Positions 1 through 7,309 of a stretch of 37,174 nucleotides of DNA are shown here, in pieces; position 1 is the stretch's first letter, and every line of letters starts with the position of its first letter. The position numbers were made by a program, and so were the translations under genes. The stretch comes from Sphingomonas taxi (lineage in GTDB: Bacteria; Pseudomonadota; Alphaproteobacteria; Sphingomonadales; Sphingomonadaceae). The notes beneath the pieces are model-generated. The model did no database searches. It was given only the letters and a program-made list of their open reading frames with translations, and was not told the origin of the DNA. The DNA lies in assembly GCA_003243195.1 (NCBI GenBank), contig QFQI01000018.1, positions 1-37,174 of the forward strand. Reading direction: 5' to 3'.

Positions 1-10
1 CAGATATGAT

Positions 11-54
11 TGTGCGGAAGGAAAGAGGCTGCACGCTCTACCGCACAGCCTCTT
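11..54. repeat. Overlapping inverted repeats that could form two alternative stems
   Basis: TGTGCGG at 11-17 pairs with CCGCACA at 41-47. AAGAGGCTG at 23-31 pairs with CAGCCTCTT at 46-54. Both pairings are perfect, but they share bases 46-47, so the two stems cannot be complete at the same time. The element lies downstream of the DUF4062 gene, which reads leftwards. No T-run follows on either strand, so it is not a standard intrinsic terminator. Its role is unknown. Confidence 0.4.
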
Positions 55-192
55 GACCTGAGAACTCCCATGTGAGGGGTATGGCGCAGAAAACCGCCAA
101 AGTTCGCAACGACAATATCACTCATCCGTAATTGGATAGGAACCGTCACTTGCGTGATCTGACCATTGGCGAAACGGATTGGCCTCGCCGGT

Positions 193-1317
193 TCAGTGCG
201 CGGCCGGAAACTGACGCCGAAGCGGTACAAGTAGATCTTCGACCAACGCCGTCCGGTCCAGTCCAAGCGCAGCCCGACGAACCAGCAACGTAATCGGCTG
301 GCGCTCGCGGCCGCCGCCATGCCCCATCTGCACCGACGTCGTATTCGCCGCGTGCTGTGCTCGGGTGCGCCAGCCCCGGTGTTCAGCACCTGAGATGCGG
401 AGTGCGATGGCCGTGTGCGTCAGACGCTGGGTGGGGTCGATGCGCTCTAGGGCGCTTGCCGAGTAGGCGAGGGCCGTGCCGATCTTTTCCTTCACCGCTT
501 CCTCGATCACGACCATGCCGCTCATCGGGTCGTAACCGCGTCCACCTCGTGACTCGTCCAGAGGCAGACGGAGCGCCAGTGAGCCCAGCTCGGTCAGGCG
601 GATGGACGCACCGCGATCCTGCCGCAGGATCAGGTCGGATCCGTCCAGGCCGCTCGTGACGCCGAGTGACCGGTCGAACAGTCGGCTGCCTCCATACAGC
701 GCCGACTGTTCCAGATGCTCTGCGAGCTGAGCTGCTTCCAGCTCGGCGGGGCGGAGAATGCGCTGGCTAGGTCCACCCACGACAACGAGCTCCAGCATCG
801 CAGGCACCACCTGATTGCGGTTCTCCGGCGCCAGCATGCCGGTGGCACGCGCCATCATCTCCCGCTCGTCCACCGGCCCCGTCGCGTTCGCCAGCGTGAT
901 GTCGTGCAGAGCGCGAGTCACGCCGTCCTGCAAGTCATCGGGGCCGACGAAGATCCCGCGGAACAGGCCGCCTTCCCATGCTTGGACCTCGGCAATGAAC
1001 GCGGCCTGCTCGGGGCCAGGGCTGATTCCCTGCTGGACGAATGCGAGCACCGGCTTCGTCTCCCGAGCTTCTCTATATTCCTGATGAGTTGCCGACAGGA
1101 TGGATCCAGGCGGCACGAAGCCGTACCCCTCGCCGAGCACGAGCACGACGATATCGGAATCACGCAACCCCCGGAGGCACGCGATCTGCGGCGAGTTGGG
1201 CTGAGCCCCGAAGTCCTCGGCCATGACGGGCTGGTGGCGCAGGGTGGCAATCGCGCGGCGGACGGCGGCGCGCTGGGGTTCGAAACCGGTGATGAGCGAG
1301 CTGATGAATATGCGCAT
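193..1317 (-). CDS. DUF4062 domain-containing protein
   Basis: The protein has 374 residues from the chosen ATG at 1317. The open frame continues 12 codons upstream, but the DUF4062 signature begins exactly at MRIFISS, so the internal start is preferred. Visible features are the N-terminal MRIFISS strand, a G-F-E-P-x-R turn, a D-I-V-V-L-V-L-G strand and a G-Y-G-F-V-P loop followed by an E-Y-R-E-A helix, all within the first ~100 residues. This is the usual DUF4062 arrangement, a Rossmann-like domain often found at the N-terminus of signalling or conflict-related proteins. The remaining ~270 residues resemble nothing I recognise; they are soluble, without membrane segments. The gene stands alone, with a non-coding spacer and a pseudogene between it and rtcR. 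The biochemical function is unknown, and a defence role would only be inference. Confidence 0.75.
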   Translation of the reverse strand: MRIFISSLITGFEPQRAAVRRAIATLRHQPVMAEDFGAQPNSPQIACLRGLRDSDIVVLVLGEGYGFVPPGSILSATHQEYREARETKPVLAFVQQGISPGPEQAAFIAEVQAWEGGLFRGIFVGPDDLQDGVTRALHDITLANATGPVDEREMMARATGMLAPENRNQVVPAMLELVVVGGPSQRILRPAELEAAQLAEHLEQSALYGGSRLFDRSLGVTSGLDGSDLILRQDRGASIRLTELGSLALRLPLDESRGGRGYDPMSGMVVIEEAVKEKIGTALAYSASALERIDPTQRLTHTAIALRISGAEHRGWRTRAQHAANTTSVQMGHGGGRERQPITLLVRRAALGLDRTALVEDLLVPLRRQFPAAH

Positions 1318-1800
1318 GCAAAACAGCTTAGGTCTTGGTCGCCGGTTGTCCATCGGCCCGTGGCGGGCATTGTCGTCTAGCTGCTGATCTGCTCATCGGG
1401 CAGGACGTCGACGTTTTAGGATGAGATGCCTTTCCATGCGACAGGTGCATGGCTATTCTGGTTAAAGAGCCTCAGAGAATCTGTCGTGAAGACGGCCACT
1501 TAGATGGTGAATATCATGGTGTGACGGTCCTGCCGCCCCAGCCAGTCCCCAAAAATACAGCGATCACAGCACCTTGCCTGCAAATCGCATCGGCTTGTGG
1601 GGCAGGTTCTTGGGGCAGCTTTGTGTGGCGTAGAGGATGGCGCATCCTGCTTGCGAGTCCGCCTATCCTGTGTGACACCTGCGAGAGGAAGGGGAGAGCG
1701 GAAGGGCGACATTCGCGTCTCGACCAGCAAGGGACATCAGGGGCGCAGAATTGTCGATTACGCTGCAACATGCCCAGGAAAACCTATGTCGAGCCCACAT
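1318..1800. other. Spacer without a convincing gene, probable rearrangement junction
   Basis: Short open frames exist on both strands, the longest about 120 codons on the plus strand from 1449. None has a good ribosome binding site, a recognisable motif or a codon pattern like the neighbours. The stretch is visibly less G/C-biased than the flanking genes. It contains a small perfect inverted repeat, AGGATG-GCG-CATCCT, near 1636-1650. Its right edge meets the truncated acyl-ACP synthetase homology at about 1800, so it may be inserted or rearranged DNA. No transposase or terminal repeat was identified. Confidence 0.4.
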
Positions 1801-2130
1801 CCAAGCCGTAGCGGCGGCGAGATGGTCTCGCTGCCCGCGGTCTAGGGTTATGCCGCAGCGCTGTGGCCGGACGCCGAACATGCCGCAGTGACGCGCCCCT
1901 ACGCGCGCAAGGGCGAGCAGTTGGTGCTATTCACCACCCAGGTGGGCGAGACCGCAGGTGCGATCCAGCAATGGGCGCGGGGCAACGGCATCGCCAAACT
2001 CGCGATCCCCAAGGACGTGCTGGTGGTCGATGCGCTGCCGGTGCTGGGCATGGGCAAGCTCGACTATGTCACCATGACCGAGCGTGCCGCCGACGCGACG
2101 AGGTCTGCGGTCGAAGACGAGGACGCCTAA
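1801..2130 (+). pseudogene. Remnant (3' end) of an acyl-ACP synthetase / Aas-type AMP-binding gene
   Basis: In the frame ending at 2128-2130, homology to the C-terminal subdomain of Aas-type 2-acylglycerophosphoethanolamine acyltransferase/acyl-ACP synthetase is clear. It shows a G-G-E-M-V-S-L strand near 1816, an L-W-P-D-A segment, A-R-K-G-E-Q-L-V-L, then L-P-V-L-G-M-G-K-L-D-Y-V near the end, the catalytic-lysine region of the adenylate-forming family. An in-frame TAG at 1843-1845 interrupts it just after V-S-L-P-A-V. Everything upstream (the AMP-binding core and any acyltransferase domain) is absent. A GTG at 1888 could start an 80-residue fragment, but such a piece could not be an enzyme. 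I read it as a truncated, nonsense-mutated relic. It ends three bases past the rtcR stop codon, which lies on the other strand. Confidence 0.75.
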
Positions 2131-3713
2131 CCCGCAATGTCCGCCCAGCTTAGATCGAACCGCGCAAGATACTTGCGCAGGCGATCGGCATCGTTCGTCG
2201 AGGTGCGCTGGCGGCGGGAGGCGGCGAACAGAGTGCGGCCGGCGTCCGACAGCGAGCGGCTGGCGAAACAGGTTTCGACGACATGCGCCAATTGGACGCG
2301 ATCGAAGGGGTCGAGCGCGTCGAGTTGCTCGGCGGTCATCAGGGTCGCCAGCGCGTCCGCTTCCGGCGTTCCACCTCGCCACAGCCGTTGCAGGCGCGCG
2401 ATCTCGGCGGTGACGCAGTCGAGATTGATCCGCCCGGCCGGACTAAACGTCGCCATCCGCGTCACGCTCGCGGCGAGGTCGCGGAAGTTGCCGGGCCAGC
2501 GCGCCTCGGCACTGGTCGCGAAGGCGAGATAGCGGTCGCGCGCCTCCTTGTTGAAGGTGATGCGGTCGCCCTCGCGCTCGGCATGGCGATCGAGTTCATA
2601 GTCGAGATTGGGCGCAATATCCTCCCGCCGCTCGACAAGGCCCGGGAGGGCGAAGGTCCAGAGGTTGAGACGCGCATAGAGGTCGTCGCGGAACGTGCCG
2701 TCCGCCACACAGGCGGCAAGGTCGCGATTGGTGCCGGCGATCAGTTGGAAGTCGCTCTCCACCTCCCGATCTGCGCCGACCGGCAGGAAGCGCTTGTCCT
2801 CGATCGCGCGCAGGATCATCGCCTGTTCGTCGAGGCCGAGTTCACCGATTTCGTCGAGGAACAGGACGCCGGTATCGGCGGTGCGAAGCAGGCCCGCGCG
2901 ATCGGCGGCAGCGCCGGTAAAGGCGCCCTTGCGGTGCCCGAACAACGCCGACATCGCGCCATCGCCTCTGAGCGTGGCGCAATTGACCTCGACCAGCGAT
3001 CCCTTCACCTGACGCTTGAGCCGCTTCAGTTCGTAGATGCGCCGCGCGAGCTGGCTTTTGCCCGCGCCGGTCGGCCCCATCAGCAGCAGCGGCGCGCGGC
3101 TGCGGATCGCGACCTGCTCGATCTCGTCGATCATCGCATTGAAGGCGGCGTTACGGGTGTCGATGCCCGATTTGAGGAAGCTGGTGCTTTCGGCGCTATC
3201 TGCGGCGAAGCGCGTGGCGATGCTGTCGTAGCGCGACAGGTCGAGGTCGATCGCATTCCAGCGCCCCGCCGCGCTGCCGCTGCCCTTGCTGGGCTGCGTC
3301 TGGAGCAGGCGACCGGGAAGATAATGGGCCTCGCTCAGCAGGAACAGGCAGATCTGCGCGACGTGCGTGCCGGTGGTGATGTGGACGAGGTAATCTTCCG
3401 CCTCCGGATCGAAGGGATAAGCGCGCGCGAAGTCGAGCAGCTTGCCGTACACCTCCTCGAAATCCCACGGGTCGGCGAAATCCAGTATGTGTGGCTCAAC
3501 CCGCGTTTCGGGCGATACCGAGGCGATGTCCTCCGCCACATAATGGGCGAGCCGCTGGTGCTGGGTACCGTGCAGCAAGACCAGCCGGTCGACCCGCAGA
3601 TCCTCGTGCATCGTCACGCCCACCGTCGGCCGCCACTTCGACCAGCGCGATGGGCCGAACTTGCTCGCATCGAGAGTGGAGCCGAGAAAGCCTAGCACTA
3701 TGGTGGGGCGCAT
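2127..3713 (-). CDS. rtcR: RtcR, sigma54-dependent activator of the RNA-repair operon
   Basis: The protein has 528 residues from the ATG at 3713; the frame extends 10 codons further, but family members begin M-x-x-T-V-x-F-G-F-x-G and here M-R-P-T-I-V-L-G-F-L-G fits. Residues ~1-180 form the RtcR-specific sensor region (CARF-like), with the conserved S-R-W-S-K-W-R-P-T, P-W-D-F-E-E-V-Y and H-I-T-T-G-T-H-V-A-Q motifs. The central AAA+ domain has Walker A G-P-T-G-A-G-K-S (about 213-220), the sigma54-contacting G-A-F-T-G-A loop (about 263-268), Walker B V-L-F-L-D-E-I-G-E-L, and an arginine-finger region. The C-terminus ends N-D-A-D-R-L-R-K-Y-L-A-R-F, as in E. coli RtcR. In known systems RtcR senses an RNA-damage-related ligand and activates rtcBA transcription. 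It is divergent from rtcB, and an upstream sigma54 promoter supports the same role here. Confidence 0.95.
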   Translation of the reverse strand: MRPTIVLGFLGSTLDASKFGPSRWSKWRPTVGVTMHEDLRVDRLVLLHGTQHQRLAHYVAEDIASVSPETRVEPHILDFADPWDFEEVYGKLLDFARAYPFDPEAEDYLVHITTGTHVAQICLFLLSEAHYLPGRLLQTQPSKGSGSAAGRWNAIDLDLSRYDSIATRFAADSAESTSFLKSGIDTRNAAFNAMIDEIEQVAIRSRAPLLLMGPTGAGKSQLARRIYELKRLKRQVKGSLVEVNCATLRGDGAMSALFGHRKGAFTGAAADRAGLLRTADTGVLFLDEIGELGLDEQAMILRAIEDKRFLPVGADREVESDFQLIAGTNRDLAACVADGTFRDDLYARLNLWTFALPGLVERREDIAPNLDYELDRHAEREGDRITFNKEARDRYLAFATSAEARWPGNFRDLAASVTRMATFSPAGRINLDCVTAEIARLQRLWRGGTPEADALATLMTAEQLDALDPFDRVQLAHVVETCFASRSLSDAGRTLFAASRRQRTSTNDADRLRKYLARFDLSWADIAG

Positions 3714-3740
3714 CACGATACAGTAGGATAAAGAACGATC

Positions 3741-3811
3741 CATGTCGATCGTGGACGATGCGGGTACGGTTTATAAGCAGTTTGCACGACATTGTTCAAA
3801 AGATCGAGATG
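3741..3811. promoter_or_regulatory. Candidate RtcR upstream activating sequences
   Basis: CATGTCGATC at 3741-3750 and GATCGAGATG at 3802-3811 form an inverted repeat with one mismatch, arms about 50 bases apart. They sit roughly 65-140 bases upstream of the predicted sigma54 transcription start, where bacterial enhancer-binding proteins usually bind. I do not know the RtcR site consensus in this group, so the assignment rests on symmetry and position only. Confidence 0.3.
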
Positions 3812-3851
3812 TCAGCAGGATAGCCAGGATCTTCGGCAGGTCAGGCGCATC

Positions 3852-3867
3852 TGGCACGCTCCTCGCA
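3852..3867 (+). promoter_or_regulatory. Sigma54 (-24/-12) promoter of rtcB operon
   Basis: TGGCACGCTCCTCGCA matches the sigma54 consensus TGGCAC-N5-TTGCA at all but one position (TCGCA for TTGCA). The invariant GG (3853-3854) and GC (3865-3866) have the required 12-base offset. It lies between the divergent rtcR and rtcB genes, in the right orientation to drive rtcB. Transcription would start near 3878, giving a leader of about 92 bases. The match to the class of regulator encoded next door makes this a strong call. Confidence 0.85.
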
Positions 3868-3878
3868 AAGCAATATCC

Positions 3879-3944
3879 GTCGGATCGCATGGTATCGAAC
3901 GGTCCGACACGCGGCAGAGGCGGCCGGAATAGGCCGGCCGCCTC
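3879..3944 (+). promoter_or_regulatory. Structured 5' leader of rtcB: two consecutive hairpins
   Basis: The predicted rtcB leader holds GTCGGATCG (3879-3887) opposite CGGTCCGAC (3900-3908), eight of nine Watson-Crick pairs plus one wobble. It is followed by a perfect 11-base-pair stem GAGGCGGCCGG (3917-3927) / CCGGCCGCCTC (3934-3944) with loop AATAGG. The second stem ends 12 bases before the GAGGAG ribosome binding site. There is no U-run, so termination is unlikely. mRNA stabilisation or translational control are possible; function is inferred only. Confidence 0.5.
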
Positions 3945-3956
3945 AAAGGTAAGTCC

Positions 3957-3962
3957 GAGGAG
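3957..3962 (+). promoter_or_regulatory. Ribosome binding site of rtcB
   Basis: GAGGAG lies seven bases before the ATG at 3970 and fixes the rtcB start, which also agrees with the N-terminus of the E. coli protein. Confidence 0.8.
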
Positions 3963-3969
3963 TTAGACG

Positions 3970-5196
3970 ATGACCGCCACCGCCTACGAATATACCGACA
4001 TCCCCGGCGGCGTGCCGATCAAGGCGTGGACACGCGGCGTGCCGGTCGAGGATGGCGCCCGGGCGCAATTGGCGAAGGCGGCGCAGATGCCGTTCATCTT
4101 CAAGCATGTGGCTGCCATGCCCGATGTTCATATCGGCATCGGCGCGACTGTGGGTTCGGTGATCCCGACGAAGGGCGCTGTGATCCCGGCGGCGGTCGGG
4201 GTCGATATCGGCTGCGGCATGATGGCGGCGCGGACCTCGCTGATGGCGAGTGATCTGCCCGACCACCTGGAGGGGGTGCGCTCGGCGATCGAGCAGGCGG
4301 TGCCGCACGGCCGCAGCGTCGGTCGGGGCAAGCGCGACAATGGTAGCTGGGGTTCACCCCCGCCTGCGATCGTCTCGGCCTGGGCAACGCTCGTCCAACG
4401 CTTCGACCGGATCTGCGAGAAGCATCCGCGGCTCAAGAACACAAACAACCTCGTGCATCTGGGGACGCTGGGCACCGGCAACCACTTCATCGAGCTGTGC
4501 CTCGACGAAGAGGCGCGGGTGTGGGTGATGCTGCACTCGGGGTCGCGCGGCGTCGGCAATGCGATCGGCACCTTCTTCATCGAGCTGGCCAAGCAGGACA
4601 TGCGCAAATGGCATCTGAACCTGCCCGATGAGGATCTGGCGTACTTCCCGGAAGGGACCGACCATTTCGACGATTATGTCGAGGCGGTCGGTTGGGCGCA
4701 GGATTATGCGGCGTTCAACCGGCGGATGATGATGACCAACGTCATCGCCGCGCTGCGCAAGGTCATCGCCAAGCCGTTCGAGGCAGAGTTGGAGGCGGTC
4801 AACTGCCACCACAATTACGTCACGCGGGAGAACCACTTCGGCGAGAATGTGCTCGTGACCCGCAAGGGCGCAGTGCGCGCGGCGAAGGGCGTGATGGGGA
4901 TCATCCCCGGATCGATGGGCGCCAAGTCGTTCATCGTCCGCGGGCTGGGCAACCCGGAATCGTTCGATAGCTGCTCGCACGGGGCCGGCCGGGTGATGAG
5001 CCGGACCGCCGCCAAGAAGCTGGTGACGCTCGACGAGCATATCGCCGACACCGCCGGCGTCGAATGCCGCAAGGACGAGGGCGTGATCGACGAGACGCCC
5101 AAGGCCTACAAGCCGATCGAAGCCGTGATGGCCGCGCAGGCCGATCTGGTCGAGATCGTCCACACGCTGAAACAGGTGGTGTGCGTCAAGGGGTGA
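3970..5196 (+). CDS. rtcB: RtcB, 3'-phosphate RNA ligase
   Basis: RtcB joins RNA 2',3'-cyclic phosphate or 3'-phosphate ends to 5'-OH ends with GTP and Mn2+, repairing cleaved RNAs such as tRNAs. The 408-residue length equals that of E. coli RtcB, and the N- and C-terminal sequences (ending V-V-C-V-K-G) correspond. Metal-site motifs are present: V-D-I-G-C-G (Asp79, Cys82), G-T-G-N-H-F, H-S-G-S-R-G, N-C-H-H-N-Y. The guanylylated histidine lies in S-H-G-A-G-R at residue 337, the same number as in E. coli. It is the first gene behind the sigma54 promoter. It belongs to the short, archease-independent bacterial branch, and no archease gene is seen here. A strong hairpin covers the stop codon. Confidence 0.97.
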   Translation: MTATAYEYTDIPGGVPIKAWTRGVPVEDGARAQLAKAAQMPFIFKHVAAMPDVHIGIGATVGSVIPTKGAVIPAAVGVDIGCGMMAARTSLMASDLPDHLEGVRSAIEQAVPHGRSVGRGKRDNGSWGSPPPAIVSAWATLVQRFDRICEKHPRLKNTNNLVHLGTLGTGNHFIELCLDEEARVWVMLHSGSRGVGNAIGTFFIELAKQDMRKWHLNLPDEDLAYFPEGTDHFDDYVEAVGWAQDYAAFNRRMMMTNVIAALRKVIAKPFEAELEAVNCHHNYVTRENHFGENVLVTRKGAVRAAKGVMGIIPGSMGAKSFIVRGLGNPESFDSCSHGAGRVMSRTAAKKLVTLDEHIADTAGVECRKDEGVIDETPKAYKPIEAVMAAQADLVEIVHTLKQVVCVKG

Positions 5197-5220
5197 GGTG
5201 GCGGTAGCGCCGCCTCACCC
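5191..5220 (+). promoter_or_regulatory. Strong hairpin over the rtcB stop codon
   Basis: GGGTGAGGTGGCG (5191-5203) pairs with CGCCGCCTCACCC (5208-5220) around a GTAG tetraloop: 13 base pairs including one G-U. The TGA stop of rtcB (5194-5196) lies inside the left arm. No U-tract follows (next bases ATCGCGCC), so it is not a classical terminator. It could attenuate or process the message between rtcB and the next gene, or protect an upstream mRNA end. Confidence 0.6.
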
Positions 5221-5247
5221 ATCGCGCCGCCGCTTAAGGAATTTCCG

Positions 5248-6045
5248 ATGACTATCCTGCACGAGGACGCGATCACGCGGGCGATACGTAGCGACATCGA
5301 GAGCCGACTGACCGCCGTCGAGGTGAAGGAGGGCGTGCGTCTGCTGCTGACGGTCGAGTCCGGTTCAAGGGCGTGGGGCTTTCCCTCGCCCGACAGCGAT
5401 TACGATGTGCGCTTCATCTATGTGCGGCCGCGCGACTGGTATCTGTCGCTCACCCCCGGCCGCGACGTGATCGAGGCGCCGATCGTCGATGACATCGACC
5501 TGAGCGGCTGGGACATCCGCAAGGCGCTGGGCCTGTTGCTGAAGTCGAACGCCGTGGTCAGCGAGTGGATCGAAAGCCCGATCCGCTACCGCGCCGACGA
5601 CGAGATCGTCGGCGATCTCGCCGCCTTGGCCGACAGCGTAATCGATGCGCGATCGCTGGCCTATCATTATGCCAGTCTGGGGCGGAACGCCGCCGATCGG
5701 TGGCTGGAGCGCGAAGGCGCGGTGCCGGTGAAGAAGTATTTCTACGCGCTGCGGCCGGCGCTCGCGATCCGCTGGTTACGGCGTAAGGGTGGACGCCGCC
5801 CGCCGATGGATCTGCAATCGCTTGTCGACGACGTCGGCCTGCCGGATGGAGTGAGGGACGACATCGCCGCGCTGGTGGCAGCGAAGCGGCGGAGTAACGA
5901 GCGGAGCAATACCGCGCGCATTCCCGCACTCGACGCGCTGATCCGCGATGAGTTGGTCCGCGCCGACGAAGTACGGGGCGGCACGGTCGATCCGCGCTCC
6001 CGCGAGCGGGCCGAGGCGCTATTCCTGCATCTGGTGAACACATGA
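5248..6045 (+). CDS. RlaP-type Pol-beta nucleotidyltransferase (RNA-repair associated)
   Basis: A 265-residue nucleotidyltransferase of the Pol-beta superfamily (PF10127, the family called RlaP for RNA ligase-associated Pol-beta). The active-site pattern is seen as G-S-R-A-W-G-F at residues 39-45, then S-D-Y-D-V with the two metal-binding aspartates at 51 and 53. Downstream comes W-D-I-R-K and a helical C-terminal half including V-K-K-Y-F-Y-A-L-R-P, both typical of the family. AAGGAA precedes the ATG. Its stop overlaps the rtcA start (ATGA), so the two are translationally coupled. Comparative genomics has linked this family to RNA ligases; which nucleotide it adds and to which RNA end is not known to me. 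Priming of damaged 3' ends or a tRNA-like substrate is inference. Confidence 0.85.
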   Translation: MTILHEDAITRAIRSDIESRLTAVEVKEGVRLLLTVESGSRAWGFPSPDSDYDVRFIYVRPRDWYLSLTPGRDVIEAPIVDDIDLSGWDIRKALGLLLKSNAVVSEWIESPIRYRADDEIVGDLAALADSVIDARSLAYHYASLGRNAADRWLEREGAVPVKKYFYALRPALAIRWLRRKGGRRPPMDLQSLVDDVGLPDGVRDDIAALVAAKRRSNERSNTARIPALDALIRDELVRADEVRGGTVDPRSRERAEALFLHLVNT

Positions 6046-7055
6046 TCGAGATCGATGGAGCGGACGGCGAGGGCGGCGGACAGGTCGTGCGCAATGCGTG
6101 CGCGCTGTCGCTCGTCACCGGGGAGACGGTCCGCATCACGAATGTCCGGGCCAAGCGGTCGAAGCCCGGGCTGATGCGCCAGCACGTCACAGCGATCGAG
6201 GCGGCGTGTGCGATTGGTGACGCGTTTTGCGAAGGACTGATGGTCGGGTCGTCCGAAGTGACGTTCCGACCGGGTCGGGTCAGGCCCGGCGCGTATCGCT
6301 TCTCGGTCGGGACGGCGGGGTCGACGGGACTGGTGTTGCAGACGGTACTGATGCCGCTGCTGCTCGCCGACGGTCCGTCGCGGCTGGTGCTGGAGGGCGG
6401 CACCCACAACATGCTCGCCCCGCCGTTCGAGTTCATCGAACGCTGCTTCCTGCCGATCGTCCGGCGGATGGGCGGGAAGGTGGACGCGCAACTGATCCGG
6501 CATGGCTTCTACCCGCGCGGCGGCGGACGGATCGAGGTGGATATCACCCCCGGTCCGCTTCGGTCGATCGAATGCCTGGCTCGGGGAGAGGCGCTGGGCG
6601 TGGCGGCCTGCGCCTTGTTCACCGGGCTGCCCATGTCGATCGCCGAGCGCGAGATCGCCGTGGTCCGCAAGGCGTTCGGCTGGTCGGAGCGCGAATGCTT
6701 TATGCGCGAACTGCCGGTCGATCAGGGGCCGGGCAACATCCTGCTGCTGGAAGCACAGTTCGACCATGTCACCGAGATCGTCAGCGGCTTCGCGCAACTG
6801 GGCGTGACGGCGGAGCGGGTCGCGAAGACGGCGGTGGGGCGGATGCGCGGCTATCTGGCGTGCGAGGCCTTTGCCGGACCCTATCTGGCCGACCAGTTGC
6901 TGTTGCCGATGGCCCTGGCGGGCGGCGGCGTGTTCACCACCGTCAAGCCGAGCGTGCACGCCCGCACGGCGGCGACGGTAATCGAGCGCTTCACCGGGCG
7001 GCGTACCCGGTTCGAGCAGCAGGCGGGAGGGGCGCATGCGGTGACGATAAGCTGA
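6042..7055 (+). CDS. rtcA: RtcA, RNA 3'-terminal phosphate cyclase
   Basis: RtcA converts RNA 3'-phosphate ends to 2',3'-cyclic phosphates via an adenylylated histidine, feeding ends to RtcB. The protein has 337 residues, close to the E. coli enzyme. It starts M-I-E-I-D-G-A-D-G-E-G-G-G-Q, the family N-terminal signature. It has the R-A-K-R-x-x-P-G-L-M-R-Q-H segment, G-G-T-H-N motif, a Y-P-R-G-G-G-R turn, and the catalytic histidine in S-V-H-A-R-T at residue 306 (E. coli His309 region). The ATG overlaps the stop of the upstream nucleotidyltransferase by four bases, indicating tight coupling. It is the third gene of the sigma54-driven operon. Confidence 0.96.
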   Translation: MIEIDGADGEGGGQVVRNACALSLVTGETVRITNVRAKRSKPGLMRQHVTAIEAACAIGDAFCEGLMVGSSEVTFRPGRVRPGAYRFSVGTAGSTGLVLQTVLMPLLLADGPSRLVLEGGTHNMLAPPFEFIERCFLPIVRRMGGKVDAQLIRHGFYPRGGGRIEVDITPGPLRSIECLARGEALGVAACALFTGLPMSIAEREIAVVRKAFGWSERECFMRELPVDQGPGNILLLEAQFDHVTEIVSGFAQLGVTAERVAKTAVGRMRGYLACEAFAGPYLADQLLLPMALAGGGVFTTVKPSVHARTAATVIERFTGRRTRFEQQAGGAHAVTIS

Positions 7056-7309
7056 CGGATTGCGAGCGTAACGACTTTCTGCTATCTGCGCCGCAGCCCG
7101 CCATCACTGCCGGGTCATACGGAGACATGCCTTGTTCGACCTTGCCGCCCATTGCGGTGCACGGGTCGGCGGTCTCCGGCCTTTCGCGTAAACGTCCCAC
7201 GACGTTGGCGGCGGGCCGGCATCCGCCCCCGCCGCACCTCACCCATTCGACAGGAATGACGTCGACGCGCGCTCCCGCGCCGTCGGCCTGAGAGACTCGT
7301 GGATACGAC
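7056..7309. other. Spacer between rtcA and the AAA+ gene
   Basis: No gene or clear RNA element was recognised. CGGAGAC and GTCTCCG occur about 45 bases apart. TTGGCGGCGGGCCGGCA at 7205-7221 has sigma54-like GG/GC spacing but a poor match elsewhere, so it is not called. The AAA+ gene could be read through from rtcA or have its own promoter here. Confidence 0.4.

Noticed and set aside
2283..3695. Long plus-strand open frame (about 470 codons) antisense to rtcR
   Set aside because: It is the codon-bias shadow of rtcR: low-complexity Arg/Ala/Gly/Asp-rich translation, no family match, no ribosome binding site.
7205..7221. Second sigma54-like promoter before the AAA+ gene
   Set aside because: GG/GC spacing fits, but most other consensus positions are wrong and such spacing is frequent in G/C-rich DNA.
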